Shown: positions 7,390 through 14,367 of the stretch, in pieces
Numbering within the stretch: position 1 is the first letter of the stretch
How the letters are laid out: each line of letters begins with the position of its first letter
The notes under the pieces: generated by a model
Told to the model about the DNA's origin: nothing
Database searches by the model: none
The model's input: only the letters and a program-made list of their open reading frames with translations
Made by a program: the position numbers and the translations under genes
Source: Crocinitomicaceae bacterium
GTDB lineage: Bacteria; Bacteroidota; Bacteroidia; Flavobacteriales_D; Crocinitomicaceae
Direction of reading: 5' to 3'
NCBI GenBank assembly: GCA_030833265.1
Contig: JAURHO010000023.1
Span: forward strand, 1 to 16,273
Length of the DNA stretch: 16,273 nucleotides

Positions 7390-9148
7390 TATTCAATATC
7401 GAGGTTAAAGCGATTTTTGAGCGTGTGCAAGTTCGGGTTTTTGCGGGCCAAAGCGGCAAATTTGTCTTTGCCTGTCAGAAATTTCACTTCTTCGTTTCCA
7501 TTTTCGGCAATGACGATTTGGATATCGAGGTAATAATTAGAGAGCTGCTTGCGCATGAAATCTTTGAAGGCTAATAGATGCGCTTGGATGTAGTTTTGCT
7601 GCACTAAGTTATCCACGACAAGTTCTAGGGTTTCGTCGTTTTTGAGGATGGGATCTCTTTTGATTAAGGCGTTGTAAAACGTCTCCATGCCATTCTCTTT
7701 GAGCTGAAAAGCGTATTGTTTCCAGTACATTTTGACGTGATCTAGGTGAAAGCCTTCACGGGGTAGGTCTTCTTGCTTGATTTGTTGGTTGCCTTCTTTT
7801 TCTTTTTCAAGCACCTCTCGGATAGAAATAATATTGCTTTTTACCTGACCTTGAGGTTTTGTGAAGGTAGGAGGAGGCGTTGGGTTGGCTTGCAGTTGGC
7901 TTGTGGCTTGTGTGCTTGTTGAAGATGCTTGTGATGCAGGCGAACCAGGTGCCGCATTTTCTTTGTTGACTGCTGCCTTGTTGCTTTTTCTTAAGGTTTG
8001 TGTAGGAAAAGGAAGGATGTCAATGTGCTCCGTTAGTCCTTTTTTTTTTCTTGCTCTTGCTTTAAGGAGCAGAGTTGCATCAGGGCTACTTCAATGAGTA
8101 GGCGCTGATTCTTGGAGGCTTTGTACGAGACGTCTGTTTTGGACAGCACTTGTAAGCTTCTGAGTAAGCGTTGGCTTTCAATTTCGTTGGCTTGGCTGAT
8201 GTAGCGCTGCTTGATGGTATCGGGTGCTTCTAGTAAAGTAGCAGTTTTAGGGTCTTTGCAAACCAACAGATTGCGCACATGTTCGGACAACCCAACCACA
8301 AAGTGGTGCCCATCAAAACCTTTCTCATAGATGTCGTTGAGAATGAGTAGTGCAGCAGAAATGTCTTCTTTTTCTGCGGCATCTGTGATTTTGAAGTAGT
8401 ATTCGTAGTCGAGGATGTGCAGGTTGTCGAGCACATTTTGGTAGGTCAGGGTAGAACCCGCAAAGGTGACTAACTGATCAAAAATTGAAAGGGCGTCGCG
8501 CAAAGCACCATCAGCTTTTAGGGCAATTTGATGCAATGCTTCTGGATCTGCTGAAACGCCTTCTTTGGTGGCAATTTGGGTCAGGTGATCCGCGATGTCT
8601 TTGACACGGATTCTTTGGAAGTCAAAAATTTGACAACGCGAAAGAATGGTCGGGATAATTTTGTGCTTCTCGGTGGTGGCCAAAATAAAGATGGCATGCT
8701 TTGGCGGCTCTTCTAGTGTTTTTAGAAAAGCATTAAAAGCTGAAGCTGAGAGCATGTGGACCTCATCGATGATGTACACTTTGTGCGTGCCTAATTGTGG
8801 GGCAATGCGCACTTGGTCAATGAGGTTTCTGATGTCGTCGACGGAGTTGTTGGAAGCGGCGTCGAGTTCATAGATATTGAGCGAAGTGCCCGTATGAAAA
8901 GACTGACAAGAATCACAGGTGTCGCAAGCTTCTGTTTCTGAAGTAGGATTGAAACAATTGATGGTTTTGGCTAAGATGCGGGCGGTAGTGGTTTTTCCGA
9001 CCCCTCTAGAACCACAAAACAAAAAAGCTTGGGCGAGGTGCTGATTTTTGATGGCATTTTTGAGTGTGTTGGTAATAGCAAATTGCCCAACAACGGTGTC
9101 GAAGGTCTGGGGACGATATTTGCGCGCTGAAACAACGAAATCACTCAT
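7386..9148 (-). CDS. dnaX: DNA polymerase III subunit tau, full length by -1 frameshift at an A10-G run
   Basis: Tau is the clamp-loader ATPase that also ties polymerase to DnaB. The zero frame encodes domains I-III: Walker A GSRGVGKT (46-53), zinc cysteines C65, C75, C78 and C81, Walker B IIDEVH (126-131), SRC (170-172), and GALRDALS (214-221). It would stop at 8033. If ribosomes slip -1 at A AAA AAG (8045-8039), the reading continues without a stop to TGA at 7388-7386. This adds 217 residues: a Pro/Ser/Thr/Gln-rich linker (about 371-430) and a folded C-terminal domain ending TLKNRFNLDIEY. I recall that end as typical of full-length Bacteroidota DnaX. Total 587 aa. RNA polymerase slippage on the A-run would give the same product. 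A missing A in the assembly is the main alternative: one more A would fuse both parts into one frame. Confidence 0.85.
8033..9148 (-). CDS. dnaX: DnaX gamma-like short form (zero-frame product)
   Basis: Without frameshifting, dnaX gives 371 aa ending QEQEKKKD and the TAA at 8035-8033. This contains the complete AAA+ module and the collar domain III, which in E. coli ends near residue 373, and it lacks the helicase- and polymerase-binding domains. It is therefore the expected gamma subunit of the clamp loader. It starts at the ATG at 9148, four bases after a TAACTTTG box. A +1 shift or loss of one A would add only RTNGAH before a stop, so two of the three frames give gamma-length products. Confidence 0.8.
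   Translation of the reverse strand: MSDFVVSARKYRPQTFDTVVGQFAITNTLKNAIKNQHLAQAFLFCGSRGVGKTTTARILAKTINCFNPTSETEACDTCDSCQSFHTGTSLNIYELDAASNNSVDDIRNLIDQVRIAPQLGTHKVYIIDEVHMLSASAFNAFLKTLEEPPKHAIFILATTEKHKIIPTILSRCQIFDFQRIRVKDIADHLTQIATKEGVSADPEALHQIALKADGALRDALSIFDQLVTFAGSTLTYQNVLDNLHILDYEYYFKITDAAEKEDISAALLILNDIYEKGFDGHHFVVGLSEHVRNLLVCKDPKTATLLEAPDTIKQRYISQANEIESQRLLRSLQVLSKTDVSYKASKNQRLLIEVALMQLCSLKQEQEKKKD
8039..8049 (-). promoter_or_regulatory. dnaX slippery site (ten A then G)
   Basis: In the zero frame the run reads GAA AAA AAA AAG GAC TAA. It contains A AAA AAG in the correct register, the same heptamer used for -1 frameshifting in E. coli dnaX, and the ten-A run is also long enough for transcriptional slippage as in Thermus dnaX. 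Possible weak stimulators are AAGGA (8041-8037) with TCCTT (8017-8013), and GCTCC (8070-8066) with GGAGC (8031-8027), which would place the slip site in a loop. No strong upstream Shine-Dalgarno element is seen. Confidence 0.7.
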
Positions 9149-9152
9149 GACT

Positions 9153-9160
9153 CAAAGTTA
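9153..9160 (-). promoter_or_regulatory. candidate -7 box TAACTTTG before dnaX
   Basis: TAACTTTG is a perfect TAnnTTTG match on the minus strand, followed by AGTC and the dnaX ATG. It overlaps nothing downstream and lies just after the stop of the BNR protein gene. Predicted transcription starts at or beside the ATG. A TTTTG lies 12 nt upstream of the box, closer than the usual -33 position, so the upstream element is uncertain. Confidence 0.45.
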
Positions 9161-9163
9161 CTT

Positions 9164-10690
9164 TTAATTTTTCAAAATGGTTTCACTCAAGGTTCCTATT
9201 TTTAACACATAGGTGCCTTTTGCCAACTTTTCAAGCGTAATGTTGCGGTCTTCGGAAATATAACCGCTCAAAATCAATCGTCCTTGTTGGTCAATTAATG
9301 TATAAGCACGACCAATGAATGCTTTGTTTAAGGTGATGTGCGAACTGCTCGGATTTGGAAAAACCTGGCCTTCATCGGCGATAAGACTTACCGAATTCGT
9401 GCTGTCATTTTGATCATAAACATTCAAATAGATTTTTAAGGACCCAGAACGCACGTCGCCCCAAATGGTGTAGAGTTTGTTTTGGTGAAACTGCACGTTC
9501 AAAAAGTCATTGCCATTTTCAAGTAAAATGGAGTCATGTGCAATTAGTGGGCTAATAAATATTTCATCGGACCAAGCACCTTGAGACCTAATTCGGCAAG
9601 CAATTTCTGTAGGTGAACTATAGGTGTTCGGGGTGCCGTTGCGGCGATCGCGCCAACAAACAGCGAGCTCACCATCGGTATCGTATGCTGACCACGCTAA
9701 GTCTTGCAGCACGCCATTGGCTTGTGCATCGTTATTAACACGCATCGGTGCTGACCATTGGCCGTTTATTTTTTCAATCAGGGCAATATCAGGGTCACCA
9801 AAAACTTCTGTCATAAACGTATAGGCCGCTTCATTTGAATTCGTTGGGTTAATACTCAAATGTGGTCCTGATTTAATGCTGTCATTGCTGGTGCCAAAAC
9901 CAAGCCCTTGAAAGGCAATATTGTAATCATAGAACAATGCACCATTGGCTTTTGACACTTCGACGAGACGTGGTAAAATACTCTGACTTGGCTCATAACT
10001 TGGATAGATGGCCATGAAATAACCATTATTAGCAATAGCGGAGGAGGGCATTGGTTGTGGAATTGCTGATCCAGCAAGGAAAGGAGCTTCGTCCAAAAAC
10101 TGCAATGTAAAGGTAGCGCCTTGATCAGTTGATGTAGCAATATAAGGGTGAAATGGTGCTTGAACAAGTGTTGGTTGTTTTGCATTCATACTTGTAATGA
10201 CAATACTACCTGTAAGTGGGTCAACCGCGATCCAAGGGCGATCTATACAAAGCTGATTAGGGCAAGAACTGATGTCTCGGGCAACTACAGCCGGCCCCCA
10301 AGAAATTCCGCCGTTCGTAGACTTTCTACAAATGACAGCGCCGTTGCTGAAATTTAGGTTGTCGTAGTCGATGTATGCCATATAGAGGTTTCCCTGCGTG
10401 TCATAGGCCATGGAAACGTCGGCGCTGCTGTTGCCGCTTTGCTGATGGGCTTGCCATATTGGCGTAGACCACGTTAAGCCGCCATCTTCCGAAACAGCAC
10501 TCTTGATTACTATTTTTTGATTGAACTGAAAGCCCATCCAAGCGGCCACCAAATGTTGTGAATTCTGTGGGCTCAGCACGAGGTATGGTTCTCCTTCAAA
10601 AATTTGCCCACTCGAAACAAGTGTGTTTTGCCCGAAGGAAAAAGTACTTGTGACTGAAAGTACAATGAATGTGAAAAGTAGTTTTTTCAT
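9164..10690 (-). CDS. secreted BNR/Asp-box (sialidase-fold) protein with T9SS sorting domain
   Basis: The 508-aa product has a signal peptide (MKKLLFTFIVLSVTSTFSFG, cleavage near 20). A body rich in beta-strand follows, with Asp-box motifs of the S-x-D-x-G-x-x-W type: SEDGGLTW (67-74), STNGGISW (124-131) and the weaker STDQGATF (187-194). This points to a six-bladed sialidase-type propeller. From about 443 (VFPNPSSSHITL) to the end (GTYVLKIGTLSETILKN) it matches the Por secretion type A sorting domain, so export by the type IX system and cell-surface attachment or release are expected. I cannot confirm sialidase catalytic residues (Arg triad, FRIP), so enzyme activity is not claimed; many such proteins only bind ligands. 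Its start lies 5 nt after a terminator, and dnaX begins 15 nt after its stop. Confidence 0.85.
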   Translation of the reverse strand: MKKLLFTFIVLSVTSTFSFGQNTLVSSGQIFEGEPYLVLSPQNSQHLVAAWMGFQFNQKIVIKSAVSEDGGLTWSTPIWQAHQQSGNSSADVSMAYDTQGNLYMAYIDYDNLNFSNGAVICRKSTNGGISWGPAVVARDISSCPNQLCIDRPWIAVDPLTGSIVITSMNAKQPTLVQAPFHPYIATSTDQGATFTLQFLDEAPFLAGSAIPQPMPSSAIANNGYFMAIYPSYEPSQSILPRLVEVSKANGALFYDYNIAFQGLGFGTSNDSIKSGPHLSINPTNSNEAAYTFMTEVFGDPDIALIEKINGQWSAPMRVNNDAQANGVLQDLAWSAYDTDGELAVCWRDRRNGTPNTYSSPTEIACRIRSQGAWSDEIFISPLIAHDSILLENGNDFLNVQFHQNKLYTIWGDVRSGSLKIYLNVYDQNDSTNSVSLIADEGQVFPNPSSSHITLNKAFIGRAYTLIDQQGRLILSGYISEDRNITLEKLAKGTYVLKIGTLSETILKN

Positions 10691-10695
10691 AGCCT

Positions 10696-10730
10696 AAAAA
10701 TACAAAAGAGCCACCGAAGTAGCTCTTTTG
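10696..10730 (-). terminator. intrinsic terminator of the M16 operon, UUCG loop
   Basis: On the minus strand, CAAAAGAGCTAC (10730-10719) pairs over 12 bp, with one G-U, with GTGGCTCTTTTG (10714-10703) around a cUUCGg tetraloop. It is followed by TATTTTT (10702-10696). It lies 25 nt past the stop of the second M16 gene. Only AGGCT separates it from the next start codon. Confidence 0.85.
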
Positions 10731-10755
10731 AATAAAAATTGAGTTGTAAAATTAT

Positions 10756-12837
10756 TTAGAAATCTTTTGGTAAAACTTCTTTTGGGTTCACAACAATACT
10801 TTTGACCAGGCCATTTAGGGTCATTTTGCCCACGTTCATATTGAATTGGTGTGCAAAAAGGTAACCGTCGACCATTTTGTAGTCCGAATAAGTCAAGGTG
10901 GTTTCAACGGTTTCTTCACCGACTTTTCTGATGTTGACACTTCTGTATTTCAAATAGGTAGCAGCGTCGTAGTAATCATAACTTTCTGCCTGACCGTCGT
11001 TGCTATAAAGTACATAGCAAGGAACGTTGTCGATCGTTTCAATGCCTTTGATTTCGTACTGCATGCCGCTCGTTTGGAAATTCAATTCAGGGATGAAACC
11101 TGCTGCTTTGTTTTTTGCAGCTAATTCTTCCGCTTTTAAATCTTCACGACCACCTTGCATACTAAAGGTATAACCTGATTTCCCATCGAAATAAGATTTT
11201 TGCAACACCATGCCCGGCATTTCCATTTTGCTGGCCTCATTACCTGGTGCCCAGAAATAATCTGTAGAGGTAAGGGTAAATGGCATTTGACCTGAACTCA
11301 GTTCGGATACACGGATGTAGCTTTTCAAAGCTTTTACTTTTTTACTTAGTTCTTTTGGGCTCTTTGCACCTGTAATTGCAAGTGCATAACGGTTGATCAA
11401 CGTATTGGCATCGATATCGGCAGCTTTTGTTTCTTTGATTTCGTTTCCGAAAGCATCTAGCTTTTCAATACGACCATCGGCATCAAAAACTAAAAGTTTA
11501 GGCAAGATTTCTTCATTGCCCACAACAATAATATGGCAGTTATTGGCTGTAAAATATTGTTGTGCCATTCGCAAGATATCTTCCTTATTGACAGCGGCTA
11601 AGCGTTGCAAATAGTTTTGATAGTAATCTGGCGCCAAGTTGTATTTGATGGTGTTGAGTGCAAAACGGGCAATGGTTTGTGGGCCTTCCAAAGAGCGTGC
11701 AAAACCACCAGCCATGTTGTTTTTGGTCAGGGCTAATTCTTCATCGCTTACGGGCTCTGAAATGATGCGACCAAATTCTTTTAAAATTTCAGTAATGGCA
11801 GAGTCAGTGACTGCATTTTTAAAATTTCCACCAGCAGACATCCAAGAACCATTTTCAGTGATATTTAAGGAGGAATAACAACCGTAAGTAAAGGCCTTGT
11901 CTTCACGCAAGTTTTGCATCAGGCGCGTTCCGAAACCACCGCCCCCAAGAATGCCATTGAGCACCGTAAGTGGCAATTGATTTTGGTTGCCTGTACGGAT
12001 ATCTATAGGGAATGTCACGTAAACTACAGACTGCACAGCCCCTGGTTTTTTCACAAAAATGACGCGGTTACCGCGGTCAAACTGTCCTTTCCCTAATTCA
12101 GCTTGGTAAGCCGGAGCACCTTGCCATGCAGCAAAATAACGATTCACTAACGCTTCAGTTTGCGCGCGATTGATGTCGCCAACAACCACTAAATAAGAAC
12201 CGGCGGGTGAAAAGTTAGCTTTGTAGTTGGCAATGATATCTTCTCGGGTGATATTCTTAAGACTTTCTTCGGTCATGACCTCTCCAATTGGATGGCCTGG
12301 GAAATTGACTTTTTTGGTTGCGTTGCGTGCCATTTGCCCTGCATCTGCTTTGGTAGATTGCAAGCCAGATAAATTTTGTTTACGCAAACGCTCTACTTCA
12401 CTTTCTGGAAAGCTCGCATTGAACATGATGTCGGTCATGAGCTCGAGGCCTTTGTCGAGGTGCTTGGTGAGGCAGCTGAGGTACATGCCGTCTCCGCCTG
12501 CATTGATGCTGGCACCGATGAAGTCGATTTCGCGGTCGAGTTGGTCTTTACTGCGCGACTGCGTGCCGCTCATTAAAAGTTCACCGGTAAAATCATTTAA
12601 GCCGGCTTTTTCGCCAAATAAACGCGGGTCAGAGCCTGAAGAAAACTCAATAGAAACCTTTGGAATTTTGTGGTTTTCTGATAAAATAACAGTGATGCCA
12701 TTGGCGGTTGTGAAAACCTGTGAGGCAGGAATGTTAATTTTTGGAGCTGCAGCAGCGTCAGGGCGCTTTGAGCGATCAATTTGTGCCTGAGCAAGCGAAA
12801 AGCTCACCAAAGCTAATGTGAGTATGATGGTTTTCAT
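10756..12837 (-). CDS. non-catalytic M16 family partner fused to a LolA-like domain
   Basis: This 693-aa protein has a signal peptide (MKTIILTLALVSFSLAQA, cleavage near 18), so it is periplasmic or outer-membrane associated. Residues about 40-450 are an M16 two-lobe fold. Where the zinc motif HxxEH should be, it reads D82-F-T-G85-E86 (GLNDFTGELLMSGT), so all three metal/catalytic residues are lost. The second lobe keeps the glycine-rich GGGGFGTRLMQNLREDKAFTY (near 297-317), with the Arg/Tyr pair used for substrate binding. This is the pattern of the beta partner in heterodimeric M16 enzymes. After about 455 there is an extra roughly 240-residue domain (ending YSDYKMVDGYLFAHQF...LPKDF) that resembles the LolA/LolB lipoprotein-binding fold; that assignment is inference. 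It starts 5 nt after the catalytic M16 gene and ends at a strong terminator. Confidence 0.88.
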   Translation of the reverse strand: MKTIILTLALVSFSLAQAQIDRSKRPDAAAAPKINIPASQVFTTANGITVILSENHKIPKVSIEFSSGSDPRLFGEKAGLNDFTGELLMSGTQSRSKDQLDREIDFIGASINAGGDGMYLSCLTKHLDKGLELMTDIMFNASFPESEVERLRKQNLSGLQSTKADAGQMARNATKKVNFPGHPIGEVMTEESLKNITREDIIANYKANFSPAGSYLVVVGDINRAQTEALVNRYFAAWQGAPAYQAELGKGQFDRGNRVIFVKKPGAVQSVVYVTFPIDIRTGNQNQLPLTVLNGILGGGGFGTRLMQNLREDKAFTYGCYSSLNITENGSWMSAGGNFKNAVTDSAITEILKEFGRIISEPVSDEELALTKNNMAGGFARSLEGPQTIARFALNTIKYNLAPDYYQNYLQRLAAVNKEDILRMAQQYFTANNCHIIVVGNEEILPKLLVFDADGRIEKLDAFGNEIKETKAADIDANTLINRYALAITGAKSPKELSKKVKALKSYIRVSELSSGQMPFTLTSTDYFWAPGNEASKMEMPGMVLQKSYFDGKSGYTFSMQGGREDLKAEELAAKNKAAGFIPELNFQTSGMQYEIKGIETIDNVPCYVLYSNDGQAESYDYYDAATYLKYRSVNIRKVGEETVETTLTYSDYKMVDGYLFAHQFNMNVGKMTLNGLVKSIVVNPKEVLPKDF

Positions 12838-12842
12838 TGGGC

Positions 12843-14306
12843 TTATTTTTCTTTAGGTAAATAGTAAAGGACGACACGTGCGTCTTGCTTGAGGTAAGTT
12901 TGTGCCACACGTAAAATGTCTTCGCGGGTAACTTTCAAGTAGTTATCGAGCAAAGTATTGACACGATTGGCATCACCGTAATAAACATGGTTGTCGGCAA
13001 GATTTTCTGCGACACCTGCAATACTGGCATTGCTAGATGCGATGTCGTTTTCAAATTTGTTGCGCACCTTTTGAAATTCTTCCTCAGAAATGAGTTCAGT
13101 CTTGATTTTCGAAATTTGGGTGTCAAAAGCGGCTAAAACAGTATCGAGCGCAACTTCTTGCGGAACAATTGCGGCCATGATTCCTATTCCGGCATCCTCC
13201 AAGCCATAATTGAAAGAAAAGGCATATTGGGCCAATTCGCGTTTTTCAACAATTTCTTTGTTGATGCGCGATGAACTTCCACCTGAAAGCACCTCGTTTA
13301 GAAACTCTAAAGCATAGGTGTCTGGGTGGGTTTGTGCAGGCATTTTGTAGCCAATAAAAATACCCGGCAACTGAATGTTGTCATAGATGGTGTCTTTGAT
13401 CTGACCAACAATTGGGCTGCTGTCTTTTTGCGTGCGCTCAATGGTGCATGGCTTGGCAAGATAGCTTGTGATGATTTTTTTCGCCTCAGGTTGTGAGCTC
13501 GCCATGAAATTTTTGGCGTCAAACTTTGATTTTTCAACTTGGTATCTGGCTTTAAAAGCTTCGTCAGAAAGGCTAATGAAATCGCGGTAAAGATTAATAG
13601 CTTGGCCTTTCGGGATACTGCCAAAATATTGATCTATCCATTTTTTTGTTTGCGCCAGATCAATGTCTCCTGCAATAGAAAGCGTTGCGTTTGACGGCAC
13701 ATAAAAAGTCTTGTAAAAATTCACGTAGTCTTCTTCTTGTGCGGCATCGAGGTGTTCCATGCTACCAATTGGCGCCCAGTTGTAAGGGTGCTTGGTGAAG
13801 ACATGAGAAAAGATTTCGGTAAACATAGAGCCATAAGGTTGGTTGTCTACGCGCTGTCTTTTTTCTTCTTTCACAACGCTGCGTTGTGTTTCAATACCTT
13901 TGATATCTACTTTCGCGTGCAACATGCGCTCACTTTCGAGCCACAAACCAAGTTCAAGTTGGTTAGATGGCAAGATTTCGTAATAGTAGGTGCGGTCTTG
14001 GGAGGTGTTGGCATTGAGTGTTCCGCCATTTTTTTCAACCAATTCGCTGTATTCGCCACGGCCAATATTGGCAGAGCCTTCAAAAAGCAAGTGCTCAAAA
14101 AAGTGTGCAAAACCTGTGCGATTTGGGTTTTCATTTTTAGAGCCCACATGATAGAGCACAGATACGGCTACAATTGGAGTGGCATGCTCTTCGTGTAAAA
14201 TTACGTGCAAACCATTGGGTAGGTCATAGGCGACGTAATTAATTTTTTGTTGGCTCCAACCCGTCAGGGTGCTGAGGATGAGGCCGAATAAAAAGGTTTT
14301 TTTCAT
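12843..14306 (-). CDS. catalytic M16 family zinc metallopeptidase
   Basis: This is a pitrilysin/processing-peptidase type enzyme, 487 aa, with a signal peptide (MKKTFLFGLILSTLTGWSQ). The inverted zinc motif HFFEH (68-72) is intact in GFAHFFEHLLFEGS, and the third ligand is E147 or E148 (VVKEEKRQR), at the usual distance of about 76 residues. The second lobe (about 310-487) contains LSGGSSSRINKEIVEKRELAQY. It is the active subunit of a pair with the adjacent inactive M16 gene, only 5 nt downstream; together they probably form a periplasmic peptide-degrading heterodimer. The ATG at 14306 is preferred over a start at 14327 because it opens the signal peptide. A TATCTTCG (one mismatch to TAnnTTTG) about 20 nt upstream is a weak promoter candidate. 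Confidence 0.92.
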   Translation of the reverse strand: MKKTFLFGLILSTLTGWSQQKINYVAYDLPNGLHVILHEEHATPIVAVSVLYHVGSKNENPNRTGFAHFFEHLLFEGSANIGRGEYSELVEKNGGTLNANTSQDRTYYYEILPSNQLELGLWLESERMLHAKVDIKGIETQRSVVKEEKRQRVDNQPYGSMFTEIFSHVFTKHPYNWAPIGSMEHLDAAQEEDYVNFYKTFYVPSNATLSIAGDIDLAQTKKWIDQYFGSIPKGQAINLYRDFISLSDEAFKARYQVEKSKFDAKNFMASSQPEAKKIITSYLAKPCTIERTQKDSSPIVGQIKDTIYDNIQLPGIFIGYKMPAQTHPDTYALEFLNEVLSGGSSSRINKEIVEKRELAQYAFSFNYGLEDAGIGIMAAIVPQEVALDTVLAAFDTQISKIKTELISEEEFQKVRNKFENDIASSNASIAGVAENLADNHVYYGDANRVNTLLDNYLKVTREDILRVAQTYLKQDARVVLYYLPKEK

Positions 14307-14355
14307 AACGTTTTGGATAAGCAGCACGAAGATACGTTTATTGGCTTAAAATTGA

Positions 14356-14363
14356 TAACTTTG
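14356..14363 (+). promoter_or_regulatory. candidate -7 box TAACTTTG before the repeat protein
   Basis: TAACTTTG is identical to the box before dnaX and sits at the same distance (4 nt, AGTA) from the ATG at 14368. It lies in the 61-bp gap between the divergent M16 and repeat-protein genes. A TTG occurs 12 nt upstream, as before dnaX, but not at the usual -33 distance. Confidence 0.45.
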
Positions 14364-14367
14364 AGTA

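Noticed and set aside
7386..7814. Separate small gene starting at GTG 7814
   Set aside because: The frame is open well upstream to the dnaX slip site, and the sequence reads as the tau C-terminal domain, so it is part of dnaX.
7386..9148. dnaX as a decayed pseudogene
   Set aside because: Both parts are intact, the gene is essential, the break falls exactly on a canonical slippery heptamer, and no other disruption exists. An assembly error in the A-run remains possible and is noted.
9161..9177. TTG-N12-TAACTTTG as a full promoter with -33 box (also at 14341-14363)
   Set aside because: The spacing of 12 nt is shorter than the known Bacteroidota -33/-7 spacing, so only the -7 box is claimed.
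12227..12790. Long plus-strand open frame (187 codons) opposite the inactive M16 gene
   Set aside because: It is fully antisense to a well-supported M16 coding sequence, has no domain-like sequence, signal or promoter, and is what the codon usage of the real gene would leave open by chance.
13737..14198. Plus-strand open frame (153 codons) opposite the catalytic M16 gene
   Set aside because: It covers the conserved HxxEH region of the real gene in antisense; no independent support.
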